Origin: Paraglaciecola sp. L1A13
GTDB taxonomy: Bacteria; Pseudomonadota; Gammaproteobacteria; Enterobacterales; Alteromonadaceae
Assembly: GCF_009796745.1 (NCBI RefSeq)
Contig: NZ_CP047024.1
Coordinates: forward strand, 434,001 to 498,000
Direction of reading: 5' to 3'
DNA: 64,000 bases
Positions 44,546 through 52,339 of the stretch are shown piece after piece. The translations under genes were made by a program, and so were the position numbers. How positions within the stretch are numbered: the stretch's first letter is position 1; the number at the start of each line of letters is the position of its first letter. The notes under the pieces were generated by a model. The model worked only from the letters and a program-made list of their open reading frames with translations. It made no database searches and had not been told where the DNA came from.

Positions 44546-45661
44546 GTGCTTAGTCTTGAACAAAAAAGACACAGACGCCAGTGTGGAAATGGCCGAAATT
44601 TGACAGTTTCGGACAAGATCGCTAGTTTAACGACTTTCATCTCACCATTTTCCGTTATAGGGCTGGCTAGTGTGATTGATTGGCAAGGATTAAGAGACAC
44701 CACTGGTGCATCGATTTTGATAAAAATAGGCCTAGAATTTGGAATGAACTTGACGGACTGCCTAGTCGGCACCGCTATCGATCCCTCTTCTCTAGATGAG
44801 CCTCTAGCAAGCATACAGTCATGGCAAGAATTGACACTAATCCGTAACATCCAAAGATTTCGCGGTACGGATGAAGAACTCGGCCTTATAGTTGCGCGCC
44901 ACTATAATACCTCGGCCATGGGTGTGCTCGGCCAAGCGATGGCAGCCTGTGACACTTTGGAACAAGCGCTACAGCTTACTGAGCGTTATCGCTGGTTTGG
45001 CTTGTCATTTAGTCGCTACGAATTGGCATCGACCGAGCAGGAATTTTGTATTAGAGTCAATGACAGTTCTGTTCCGGAAGACTGTCAGCGATTTTGCCAG
45101 GAGCGGGGATTAGCTGCTTGTATGTCATTATTTTCCAGCCTTTTACAAGCGCCAGTGTCTGTCAGATCAATCTCGATGAGATCAACCAGACCCACTAAGG
45201 CTTATGATGCATATTTTAGGGCCGATGTGTGCTTTGATGCACCCTTTAATCAAATTTCTTTCGACACTGAGATACAAAAGCGAGCGTTACCACAACCCAA
45301 TAGAAAAATTCGCTTGGCCAGCGAACGGTATTGTGACGAAGTTCTCGCAAAACTCGAGCGTTCACAAACCTTTCTTGGACGTGTCATCGATTTGATAGAA
45401 GAATACGGTTTGTCGGTAAATTTTGAGCAAGTAGCCCACAGTTTAAATATTAGCAGTCGCCAACTCAGAAGAAATTTGTCAAAAGAAGGAACGAGCTTTC
45501 GGGAGTTATTACTCTCTTCAAAGATGGAAAGGGCTCAATTGTTATTAAAGAGCGGCCTTTCGGTCGAAGAGATAGCTAGACAAGTGGGGTACACTGAGAC
45601 GGCTAGCTTCTCCAGAGTGTTTAAAGCACGTATAGGCGTTAGCCCAAAACGCTTTCTCTAA
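44546..45661 (+). CDS. AraC-family transcriptional regulator
   Basis: Up to 371 residues from GTG 44546; a TTG at 44597 is an alternative, so the start is uncertain. N-terminal arabinose-binding-like domain of the ArgR/OruR type (~40-230, with GMNLTDCLVGTAIDP) and a C-terminal HTH_18 (~270-371: VAHSLNISSRQLRRNLSKEGTSFRELL, ending YTETASFSRVFKARIGVSPKRF). Divergent to the dioxygenase gene, which it probably controls. Confidence 0.85.
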   Translation: MLSLEQKRHRRQCGNGRNLTVSDKIASLTTFISPFSVIGLASVIDWQGLRDTTGASILIKIGLEFGMNLTDCLVGTAIDPSSLDEPLASIQSWQELTLIRNIQRFRGTDEELGLIVARHYNTSAMGVLGQAMAACDTLEQALQLTERYRWFGLSFSRYELASTEQEFCIRVNDSSVPEDCQRFCQERGLAACMSLFSSLLQAPVSVRSISMRSTRPTKAYDAYFRADVCFDAPFNQISFDTEIQKRALPQPNRKIRLASERYCDEVLAKLERSQTFLGRVIDLIEEYGLSVNFEQVAHSLNISSRQLRRNLSKEGTSFRELLLSSKMERAQLLLKSGLSVEEIARQVGYTETASFSRVFKARIGVSPKRFL

Positions 45662-45884
45662 ACATGGTCGTTTCACCTCGTTTAGCCGCTTTGAAATGGA
45701 GCGGACTTTTCATAGCTGATAATTGGCTAAAGAGTCTCAGCGTATGATAAAAGAACGGTGATCTTCCCCTGGCTCTGTAGACACTTTTTACTTGGAAACC
45801 TAAGAAAGTCTTCCAAGCTTTAATAACTATAATCTGCTATTTTGAATCGTTCGGCAACAGCCACTTGTAGATCCTATTTTGAAG

Positions 45885-45990
45885 CGAACTTCACCGTCAG
45901 ATTAAACGCTCAACCGTCTGTTTTTAGGCTCAAAGTTGCCCGTCGCCTCAGTGCCAATTGCGGACATTCGGCATTAGCTTTTTATGCACC
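45885..45990 (-). repeat. Dispersed intergenic repeat (R4), copy 3 (inverted)
   Basis: The reverse strand reads GGCAACTTTGAGCCTAAAAA, GGTTGAGCGTTTAATCTGACGG, as in copy 2 at 35715, while GTGCCAATTGCGGACATT lies on the plus strand as in copy 2. Confidence 0.6.
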
Positions 45991-46054
45991 ATAAGATCTC
46001 ATTTAAACGGATTACAAATTCCCTGACTTGCCAATTATCTCGTATTTAAATGCC

Positions 46055-46077
46055 CTGTATAAAAAAACAGGTATAAT
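46055..46077 (+). promoter_or_regulatory. LexA (SOS) box fused to a perfect -10 element
   Basis: CTGTATAAAAAAACAG (46055-46070) fits the CTG-N10-CAG LexA consensus. One base later comes TATAAT (46072-46077). The E. coli recA promoter has the same order, with TATAAT directly after its LexA box. No good -35 is visible. Confidence 0.6.
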
Positions 46078-46085
46078 CGGATTTA

Positions 46086-46166
46086 GTGAATAATGCCCAT
46101 GTCGCTTCCTATTATGTAGTTTTGGTTGGTCTCGCTTTGTTTTTCTTAAAAACGCTAAGTTATTAA
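46086..46166 (+). CDS. Candidate SOS-induced 26-residue hydrophobic peptide
   Basis: GTG 46086 to TAA 46164-46166, about 9 bp after the -10 box. The peptide begins MNNAHVAS and has one membrane-spanning stretch (YYVVLVGLALFFL) with a short KTLSY end, much like type I toxin peptides such as TisB. No Shine-Dalgarno is visible and the mRNA would be nearly leaderless, so translation is uncertain. Confidence 0.3.
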   Translation: MNNAHVASYYVVLVGLALFFLKTLSY

Positions 46167-46386
46167 TTTAACTATGGAAAATATTTTTCACATGGTTTTT
46201 AATAGGAAGCAGAAAAGTCTCGTTAAACCGAGGTCTCCTTTTGCTTTTGCAACTTCGAGTGGTTTTACTCGTACGATAGTAAAAATACTGAATAAAATCA
46301 GAAGGTAAGAACTTAAAATGACGAAAAAAACTACCGAATCGAGAAGTTACATATACGACATGCTCGATAATAAGCGTTAGGTGCCC

Positions 46387-46680
46387 ATGATGCTTGAAGA
46401 GTTTCGATATATTCTTTCTGAGCTCAATGTTGGTCAGCACCCTACTTGGGGAGCTTTTGTTGAGCTAATCGATTTCGAGCATCGCGATTACATCGAAGAC
46501 GTGTTTATCGAAATATTTGATGTTGAGTATTCTTTCTCAACGAATGAAGATGTCTCAGGTAAGTACATCTTGTACTTCGAGGAAAACGCATCATACGAAA
46601 GAGTAAACCGAGTGGTTGAGCAAATTAATGAGTATCACAAAAAGTATGATAAAGAATTTGATTTGCCAAGCAGCACCTAA
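46387..46680 (+). CDS. Cassette protein 1, hypothetical
   Basis: 97 residues from ATG 46387 (ATG 46390 is equally possible; AGG at 46379). Acidic and aromatic: MMLEEFRYILSELNVGQHP, FVELIDFEHRDYIEDVF, ending NEYHKKYDKEFDLPSST. No family recognised. It begins five bases after a core site, and its stop codon lies inside the R'' box of the next attC, the normal compact layout of integron cassettes. Confidence 0.65.
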   Translation: MMLEEFRYILSELNVGQHPTWGAFVELIDFEHRDYIEDVFIEIFDVEYSFSTNEDVSGKYILYFEENASYERVNRVVEQINEYHKKYDKEFDLPSST

Positions 46681-46749
46681 CAAGCCAAGTCAGCGGGAAT
46701 TTTACTCGCTGAACAACGCTCATAAAATCCCCTGCTTGGGGCGTTATAC
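46675..46749 (+). other. attC site 1
   Basis: 75 bp. R'' box ACCTAAC (46675-46681) fits RYYYAAC; R' is GTTATAC in GGCGTTATAC. Between them an imperfect palindrome pairs CCAAGTCAGCGGGAATTTTA with TAAAATCCCCTGCTTGG, giving the extrahelical bases typical of attC. Confidence 0.8.
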
Positions 46750-46769
46750 GTTTTTCAGATTGAGGTGAT

Positions 46770-47075
46770 ATGGAAATCAAAGTAGATATATATTCGAACA
46801 AGATGGTGCTAAGTTCTGAAGGTCGTAAAATGACGTTTCATTCTAAAGAGCCTTTTACAACCACTAGGCTACTTATCGGTAAATTTTTTGTAGCAGAAAG
46901 CTGTCTCAAAAATGCGGTTAAAGAATTCGGTGCAATTGGCTTTTTTAAGCGCGCGCCTAAAATTATTATTCAACCTCATGAGTATCTCGAAGGTGGTTTA
47001 TCTGAAATAGAAGATCGAGTCCTCCGTGAAATTGCGCTTGGTGCAGGTGCTAGAGAAGTTCATGTAGTGGTGTAA
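46770..47075 (+). CDS. Cassette protein 2, small MreB-motif-like protein
   Basis: 101 residues; GAGGTGAT precedes ATG 46770. The C-terminal third, EGGLSEIEDRVLREIALGAGAREVHVV, resembles the MreB segment VERRAIRESALGAGAREVFLI, while the preceding GFFKRAPKIIIQPHEY parallels its PRVLVCVP strand. Only this piece of an actin-type fold is present, so it cannot be a functional MreB; it may be a stand-alone small domain. Function unknown. Confidence 0.65.
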   Translation: MEIKVDIYSNKMVLSSEGRKMTFHSKEPFTTTRLLIGKFFVAESCLKNAVKEFGAIGFFKRAPKIIIQPHEYLEGGLSEIEDRVLREIALGAGAREVHVVV

Positions 47076-47080
47076 TAAAC

Positions 47081-47171
47081 GTATAACAAGTTTATTAAAT
47101 ATCGTTACGGCCAAACAACGGCCTTCACTGGACGCGCAAAAATCGCGCGCCATTTATAAAAAGCGTTAGCT
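47081..47171 (+). other. attC site 2
   Basis: About 91 bp from GTATAAC (47081-47087) to GTTAGCT in AAGCGTTAGC. Inner palindromes include GGACGCGCAAAAATCGCGCGCC. The TAACAAG start and GCGTTAG end match the other two sites, although the outer pairing is weaker. Confidence 0.7.
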
Positions 47172-47190
47172 ACTAGCACACGGAAAACTT

Positions 47191-48255
47191 ATGGACGATA
47201 ACTATAAAGATATAGAGAAAGAGCTTTTATTTCGCAAAGCAAGGATGGAGAATGAGCGTCTTTTAGAAATGCGATATTACGAAGAGAAAAAACAAAGACA
47301 ACGTAGAGTCACTCTCGTAATAATCTCTCTTTTAGCTCCTGTTTTTATAATCACAGGGAAATTTTTTGATTTTCCAGAATCATACAAACTTTTGTCATAT
47401 GGGTTTATTGGCGTAGCCACCGTCCTAGCTTTTTTCATGTATTTACAGCCCGTTAGTTCAAGAAATAGAGAGTTTTTTGAAACGTCTTTACCAAATGACT
47501 TCAAGGAAGAATTTAATAACCTCCGCCATAGAAACCGAGAAATAGAAAAGCAAAACAATGATCTTAGAACTCGCTTTGAAAAAATTATCAAACAAATTCA
47601 AAGTGGCTCGGTTACTGGTGAATTGTTCGGCGAGTCGGATAAAGCAGAAATTCTAGATAAAATTCAAGCTAAGCTTGAATCAGAAGCCTTGGATGATTAT
47701 CAAAAGAGCTTAGTTTCAGTAATTAATGAGCAGCTTCGTTCAAAAGGGCAAGAAGAAGTATTTACTCAAATTTCTTCTCGTTTAGAGGGAGAGGTTCAAA
47801 ACTTAGCAAAAAGAGGAAATGTTAATCTTATCCTAGGTATCTTTACAACTCTTACTGGCCTAGGAATACTTGGATACTCAGTTTTTGAAGCGCCCCTAAT
47901 GACAAATGCAATAGAGATTGCGTCTCATTTTGTACCTAGGCTCTCCCTTGTTATTTTAATTGAGGTGTTTGCTTACTTTTTTTTGAAATTATACAAACAA
48001 AGCTTGTCAGAGATTAAATATTTTCAAAATGAAATTACAAATATTGAAAGTAAATATCTAGGTTTAAGGCTTTCTATAGAATCTGGAAATAACGAAATTA
48101 CTGAAAAAGTTGTAGATAACTTGATAAAAACAGAGAGAAACTTTGTCTTAGAAAAAGGTCAATCTACGGTAGAGATTGAAAGATCCAAAATTGAACAGCA
48201 AAAAAGCTCAGAGCTATTAAAGATTCTCGATTCAGTTACATCAAAATTAAAGTAG
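47191..48255 (+). CDS. Cassette protein 3, four-TM coiled-coil membrane protein
   Basis: 354 residues. Charged helix (~1-38, KDIEKELLFRKARMENE), TM pair 1 (~40-59, 65-85), long coiled coil (~100-200), TM pair 2 (~210-231, 250-268), then a second coiled coil to the end (~270-354). No enzymatic motif found and no family recognised. Integron cassettes often carry anti-phage or toxin-antitoxin functions, and a membrane protein with cytoplasmic coiled coils would suit an abortive-infection effector, but this is speculation. It is long for a cassette gene. Confidence 0.65.
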   Translation: MDDNYKDIEKELLFRKARMENERLLEMRYYEEKKQRQRRVTLVIISLLAPVFIITGKFFDFPESYKLLSYGFIGVATVLAFFMYLQPVSSRNREFFETSLPNDFKEEFNNLRHRNREIEKQNNDLRTRFEKIIKQIQSGSVTGELFGESDKAEILDKIQAKLESEALDDYQKSLVSVINEQLRSKGQEEVFTQISSRLEGEVQNLAKRGNVNLILGIFTTLTGLGILGYSVFEAPLMTNAIEIASHFVPRLSLVILIEVFAYFFLKLYKQSLSEIKYFQNEITNIESKYLGLRLSIESGNNEITEKVVDNLIKTERNFVLEKGQSTVEIERSKIEQQKSSELLKILDSVTSKLK

Positions 48256-48345
48256 CTAACAAGTTGCTTAAACGGAAAAATAACAGTTGGCCATCGCTTC
48301 GCGATTATAGCCAACCATTATTTTCCGCTTAGCAAGGCGTTAATG
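48254..48345 (+). other. attC site 3
   Basis: 92 bp with AGCTAAC (48254-48260) and GTTAATG (48339-48345) as outer boxes. A long inner palindrome pairs GCTTAAACGGAAAAATAACAG and TTGGC with GCCAACCATTATTTTCCGCTTAGC. Overlaps the stop codon of cassette 3. Confidence 0.8.
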
Positions 48346-48554
48346 ACCGCTTATCGCTCATTTGAGACTGTCAGATTGTCAAAACAAACTTCAACTGCTG
48401 ATGTCGTTGCGACAAAGTCGCTTGGTAATTAGACCGACACTATCCCTTGGTAATCACACTACTACAGCTGATAGACCTGCTTTGCTTGAAATCATGATAG
48501 ATTCACACAGGAACAATCGCTCTCTCACGAGACGTTGCCTAATTATTGTCTAAG

Positions 48555-48923
48555 TTAGTGACCGCCACCCATAAACGATATAGCTTTATAAACAGCATTA
48601 AGACCTTCTAAACTTTGAGATGCTAGCTCAATCGGCTTCTTCCCCAGAAATGGTGAATTGTTATTTATCATGGTCATGAAACCGTAAACGTTCATTGGGT
48701 TAGAGAAAATGAGCCTGAGCTCTGCGTGAATATTGAGGATGAGTGATAAACGTTGTTCCAGGGCCGGAGATAAGTTCAGGGTTGAAGGTGAGTTAATGAA
48801 GCAGTCAAGGTCCGCATCTGATGCGAAACCAAGAATTGCGGTCTTTTCTGACGCTGTTAAGCCCCATCGATCAAGCAATGTGTTTATACCTACGATGACA
48901 GCAACCTTACCATTCTTATCCAT
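48555..48923 (-). CDS. Xre/MbcA/ParS (DUF2384) toxin-binding domain protein, copy A
   Basis: 122 residues. N-terminal HTH-like helices (VAVIVGINTLLDRWGLTASEKTAILGF) and the C-terminal toxin-binding motif INNNSPFLGKKPIELASQSLEGLNAVYKAI, which matches the LgG..Pl.l.....G...V pattern of MbcA/ParS antitoxins. The partner would be a RES-domain NAD-degrading toxin, but none is encoded here. A related protein (49083-49448) lies 159 bp upstream on the same strand. Confidence 0.75.
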   Translation of the reverse strand: MDKNGKVAVIVGINTLLDRWGLTASEKTAILGFASDADLDCFINSPSTLNLSPALEQRLSLILNIHAELRLIFSNPMNVYGFMTMINNNSPFLGKKPIELASQSLEGLNAVYKAISFMGGGH

Positions 48924-49082
48924 CGGTCTGTTCCAGGTTATCTTACATATTCTCGGTCACTTATCATTCAGTAATTTGATAGCAAGTTTAAAGATTGAAT
49001 CGTCACACGTAATCCAGAAACAGCTTAGTTTTTTTCTTGATCTCAATGCTCGAAGTTTACAGGCACCTGACTACCTTAGTAA

Positions 49083-49448
49083 TCAGGCCGTCATTCCAGT
49101 CGCAAGTCTAAAAATAGAGTTTTCGACTCTCTTGATACCTTCCTCCGTTTGGCATAACTGGAGCGGTTTGGCGTCTAAACCCAAATTGTATTCAACGAAC
49201 CATTTTTTTGCCCTACTTACCGAGCCAAAGTAGTTCGTCGCTAGGTACATTAAATCGGTTAGTTGCAAAAGGCGTTGCGCCGGTCCTGTATGAAGCCTGA
49301 TAGGTTTACTGTAAATCTTCGTCGAAGTGCACCCAATGATACTGGCAAGTGTTTTGAGTGATATACCGTAGTCAGCCGCTAACTTTCTAATCGACTGAGA
49401 CGTAAAGCTATAGTCAATTATCGCTTTTGGGGCCGTATCGATGCTCAT
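49083..49448 (-). CDS. Xre/MbcA/ParS (DUF2384)-like protein, copy B
   Basis: 121 residues. HTH-like part SIRKLAADYGISLKTLASIIGCTSTKIY, then SVSRAKKWFVEYNLGLDAKPLQLCQTEEGIKRVENSIFRL, a recognisable toxin-binding segment where LgG is changed to LGLDAKP. It is first in a possible operon with copy A. No toxin gene adjoins it. It lies between the cassette cluster and the island end at glmS. Confidence 0.65.
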   Translation of the reverse strand: MSIDTAPKAIIDYSFTSQSIRKLAADYGISLKTLASIIGCTSTKIYSKPIRLHTGPAQRLLQLTDLMYLATNYFGSVSRAKKWFVEYNLGLDAKPLQLCQTEEGIKRVENSIFRLATGMTA

Positions 49449-49617
49449 ATAAACCTCTCGCAGGGCGTTTCTCTCAGGCTAATCAGATAATGAGCGCTCA
49501 CATTCACAGGCAAGCGTTGAGTATATAATGACAACTTCGATCTAAATTGTATTTTTCTAATAAACGAAACATCGGTGTATTTTAATCAAAATGGGTTGAA
49601 ACCAGCTCAAGTGAGCC

Positions 49618-49684
49618 AGTTCCAAACTTTAATTCCAAGTTCCAAACTTTAATTCCAAGTTTCAAACTTTAATTCGATCGCACA
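49618..49684 (-). repeat. Tn7-like right end: TGTG terminus and three TnsB-like sites
   Basis: From the terminus inward (minus strand): TGTGCGAT, then CGAATTAAAGTTTGAAACTT, and two more 20-bp units GGAATTAAAGTTTGGAACTT. The Tn7 end has TGTGGGCG followed by GACAATAAAGTCTTAAACTG. Abutting sites are what the Tn7 right end shows, and the right end faces glmS in Tn7 insertions. Confidence 0.75.
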
Positions 49685-49709
49685 ATATGCCTACACTATC
49701 TACCAATTC
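49685..49709 (-). other. attTn7 interval downstream of glmS
   Basis: Exactly 25 bp separate the glmS stop codon from the TGTG terminus, the distance Tn7 uses. The first 5 bp next to the end (plus strand ATATG, 49685-49689) would be the target duplication; a matching copy at the left end was not identified. Confidence 0.7.
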
Positions 49710-51542
49710 TCACTCAACCGTTACGCTCTTTGCGAGGTTTCGTGGTTGGTCAACATCAGTGCCTTTGATTATGGCGACATAATAAGACAGCAACTGTAAT
49801 GGCAATGTGTAAATAATCGGTGCTATCGCCGCCGCACAATGAGGCACATTGATTACGCGCATGGTCTTATCGCTTTTAAAGTGGGCTTCTTTATCAGCAA
49901 ATACATACATGATGCCGCCTCGAGCGCGCACTTCTTCAACGTTGGATTTCAGCTTTTCGAGTAACTCGTTATTGGGGGCCACAACAATGACGGGCATCTC
50001 ATCGTCAATCAGCGCTAATGGGCCATGTTTAAGCTCGCCTGACGCATACGCTTCGGCGTGAATATAGGAAATCTCTTTAAGTTTTAACGCGCCTTCCATC
50101 GCGATAGGGTATTGATCGCCACGGCCTAAGAACAAACTGTGTTGCTTGTCTGCGAACTCTTCGGCTAGGTCCTTAATGCCTTGCGTCAGACTTAAGGTTT
50201 CCTCTAATTTGCTTGGTAGACTGTGTAGCCCATCAACAATTGCTTTATGGTCAACGTCGCTCATACCGTTATGTTTACCTAAGGCTAATGTCAGCATTAA
50301 GAAGCCGGTGAGCTGAGTGGTGAACGCTTTCGTTGATGCAACGCCAATCTCGGCCCCTGCCAGAGTCATAAAGGCAAGGTCAGACTCGCGCACTAATGAT
50401 GAGCCAGGTACATTACAAATAGCTAAGCTTGAGGTATAGCCTAAGCTTTTTGCTAAGCGTAATGCGGCCAGTGTATCGGCGGTTTCACCCGATTGAGATA
50501 TGGTAACCAACAAGCTCTTTGGGTGAACAAAGGATTTGCGGTAGCGAAATTCAGAGGCGATTTCAACATTGCATGATACGTTGGCATATTGCTCTAACCA
50601 ATATTTGGCCGTCATGCCTGAGTGATAACTGGTGCCACAGGCGACGATTTGCACGTGCTTTATGTTCGCTAAAACTTCATCGGCTCCTTGACCAAAAATA
50701 TTCGGGCTGATGTCGTGTTCACCTAAACGGCCCTGTAAACAGTTGCGCACAACCGTTGGCTGTTCATGGATTTCTTTTAACATGTAATGACGATAACCGG
50801 CTTTGTCTCCTGCATCGTGCTCAATATCAGACTCGACAATATCGCGCTCTACTATCTGACCGCTTTGGTTAAAAACCGTGACACTGGTACGGGTGACTTC
50901 TGCTACATCGCCTTCTTCAAGGTACATAAAACGACGCGTGACGGGTAATAGTGCCATTTGGTCTGAGGCAATAAAGTTTTCTCCGATACCAAAACCGATA
51001 ACCAGCGGACTGCCAGAGCGTGCAACGATCATGCGATCAGGTTCATGCTTATCGATAATTACCGTGCCATATGCGCCTTTGAATTTACTTACTGCGGTGC
51101 GAACCGCTTGCAGCAAATCAACGCCTTGGTCCAATTCGTAATGCACTTGGTGAGCAATCGACTCAGTGTCGGTATCTGAGCTAAAACCGTAGCCTTGAGC
51201 CGAAAGTTCAGTGCGCAGGTGCTGGTAATTTTCAATGATGCCATTGTGTACCACAGCGATACGTTCGCTGGAAAAATGCGGATGGGCATTCGCTTCGGTT
51301 ACACCACCGTGTGTTGCCCAGCGGGTGTGGGCAATGCCCACGCTGCCTTTGACGGGATTATTGTGCAAAGCATCGGCTAATTCTTTAACTTTACCGGTGC
51401 GTCGGACTCGGGTTAGATTGCCTTCGGTATCGAGTAAGGCAACACCAGCAGAGTCGTATCCACGGTATTCCAAACGTTTTAAACCTTCTAGCAATATTTC
51501 TACTACGTTACGCTCTGCAATCGCGCCGACTATCCCACACAT
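49710..51542 (-). CDS. glmS: Glutamine--fructose-6-phosphate aminotransferase (isomerizing)
   Basis: 610 residues (E. coli 609). Cys2 nucleophile in MCGIVGA after Met removal, glutaminase domain with [16 protein letters not shown], two SIS domains with ACGTSYHSG and [13 protein letters not shown], and the conserved end [13 protein letters not shown], which also encodes the TnsD target. It makes glucosamine-6-phosphate for peptidoglycan and LPS. It starts 3 bp after the DeoR-type gene, forming an operon. No glmS ribozyme, as expected for Gram-negatives. Confidence 0.97.
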   Translation of the reverse strand: MCGIVGAIAERNVVEILLEGLKRLEYRGYDSAGVALLDTEGNLTRVRRTGKVKELADALHNNPVKGSVGIAHTRWATHGGVTEANAHPHFSSERIAVVHNGIIENYQHLRTELSAQGYGFSSDTDTESIAHQVHYELDQGVDLLQAVRTAVSKFKGAYGTVIIDKHEPDRMIVARSGSPLVIGFGIGENFIASDQMALLPVTRRFMYLEEGDVAEVTRTSVTVFNQSGQIVERDIVESDIEHDAGDKAGYRHYMLKEIHEQPTVVRNCLQGRLGEHDISPNIFGQGADEVLANIKHVQIVACGTSYHSGMTAKYWLEQYANVSCNVEIASEFRYRKSFVHPKSLLVTISQSGETADTLAALRLAKSLGYTSSLAICNVPGSSLVRESDLAFMTLAGAEIGVASTKAFTTQLTGFLMLTLALGKHNGMSDVDHKAIVDGLHSLPSKLEETLSLTQGIKDLAEEFADKQHSLFLGRGDQYPIAMEGALKLKEISYIHAEAYASGELKHGPLALIDDEMPVIVVAPNNELLEKLKSNVEEVRARGGIMYVFADKEAHFKSDKTMRVINVPHCAAAIAPIIYTLPLQLLSYYVAIIKGTDVDQPRNLAKSVTVE

Positions 51543-51545
51543 AGG

Positions 51546-52325
51546 TTATGCTCCAATTCTTTTAGTTTGTGCGCAAATTACCTTCACGCCCTGTTTTTCA
51601 ATATGTTTTTTGTCGCTGTCAGCGATCAAGTCATCAGTAACCAGTATCGATATTGCCAGCCATGGCAATTCAACATTGGGTATTTTACGTTGTAACTTTT
51701 CTGATTCAGCCAACACGATCACGTCGTTAGACACTTCAGCCATCACTTGACTCAGTTGAGTCAGTTCATTGAAGGTAGTTGTGCCTTTTTGTAGATCCAA
51801 GCCGGCGGCCCCAATAAATGCTTGGTCAAAATTGTAGGCTCGTAATACTTGCTCTGCCATTTTCCCTTGAAACGCATGTGACTGTGGATCCCAAGTGCCA
51901 CCCGTCATTAACACTTTGGGTTCATTTTCGCTTTCTAATAGTGAATTCGCCACATGTAATGAGTTTGTCATCACGACTAAACCAATTTTGCTCGCAAGTT
52001 CAGGGATAAGTGCCGCTGTAGTGCTTCCGCTATCAATAATAATACGGTTGTGATCTTTGATAAGTGTGGCCGCGACTTTAGCGATAGCAATTTTGCGTGC
52101 TGAAAGTTTTTCGCTGGAAAGCTCAGACGAGCCTTGGGGCAAGGGCACTGCACCACCAAATTTACGCAGTAGCAAACCATTATTTTCGAGCTCAGTCAGA
52201 TCCTTGCGGATCGTGACCTCAGAAGTAGTAAGCAGCTTTGCCAACTCATCGACCATGACTTCACGGTGCTCATGTAGGCGGTCGATAATTGCGCGTCGGC
52301 GTTGTTGAGTGTTTCGTTTTTGCAT
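51546..52325 (-). CDS. DeoR-family regulator of glmS
   Basis: 259 residues. N-terminal HTH (RRRAIIDRLHEHREVMVDELAKLL, SEVTIRKDLTELENNGLLLRKFGGAV) and the DeoRC sensor fold with IIDSGSTTAALIPELA and VMTNSLHVANSLL, which binds a phosphosugar, presumably an amino-sugar phosphate. First gene of the operon with glmS. A perfect palindrome 15 bp upstream of the start suggests autoregulation. The glmU...deoR-glmS order recurs in related Alteromonadales. Confidence 0.9.
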   Translation of the reverse strand: MQKRNTQQRRRAIIDRLHEHREVMVDELAKLLTTSEVTIRKDLTELENNGLLLRKFGGAVPLPQGSSELSSEKLSARKIAIAKVAATLIKDHNRIIIDSGSTTAALIPELASKIGLVVMTNSLHVANSLLESENEPKVLMTGGTWDPQSHAFQGKMAEQVLRAYNFDQAFIGAAGLDLQKGTTTFNELTQLSQVMAEVSNDVIVLAESEKLQRKIPNVELPWLAISILVTDDLIADSDKKHIEKQGVKVICAQTKRIGA

Positions 52326-52339
52326 AATTCGAAATATAT

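Larger units (their letters stand above)
45662..46380. other. Intergenic region with repeat R4, an SOS promoter and a mini-ORF
   Basis: 719 bp. It holds an inverted copy of R4 (45885-45990), the LexA-box promoter (46055-46077), a 26-codon hydrophobic ORF (46086-46166) and, at its right end, the core site where the cassette run begins. A 20-codon frame 46318-46380 ends in the core site TAG. Confidence 0.6.
46376..48345 (+). mobile_element. Integron-type cassette cluster without integrase (CALIN)
   Basis: Three consecutive units of one plus-strand gene followed by an attC-like site: gene 46387-46680/attC 46675-46749, gene 46770-47075/attC 47081-47171, gene 47191-48255/attC 48254-48345. A core GTTAGGT at 46376-46382 opens the run. 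No intI gene in the window. Confidence 0.75.
43327..49684. mobile_element. Candidate Tn7-like genomic island at attTn7 (tns genes absent)
   Basis: Right end at 49684 lies 25 bp past the glmS stop with a TGTG terminus and three adjacent TnsB-like sites. The R1 repeat at 43327-43506 has separated, opposite-facing sites, as in Tn7 left ends. Cargo: dioxygenase, AraC regulator, SOS peptide candidate, attC cassettes, two Xre/MbcA/ParS-like proteins. No tnsABCDE in the window, so it is decayed or mobilised in trans. The left boundary is uncertain. Confidence 0.55.

Noticed and set aside
46318-46380. 20-codon ORF ending in the first cassette core site
   Set aside because: Very short with no conservation evidence; it may be a cassette remnant but cannot be supported as a gene.
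46165-46382. A fourth attC from ATTTAAC (46165) to GTTAGGT (46382)
   Set aside because: At ~218 bp it is too long and the ends are not complementary; only the right core site is convincing.
46168-46440. 90-codon minus-strand frame overlapping cassette 1
   Set aside because: It crosses the cassette core site and the start of a better-supported plus-strand gene.
49618-49677. 20-bp direct repeats resembling a tiny CRISPR array
   Set aside because: Units abut without spacers, no cas genes are near, and sequence and position fit TnsB-type transposon-end sites.
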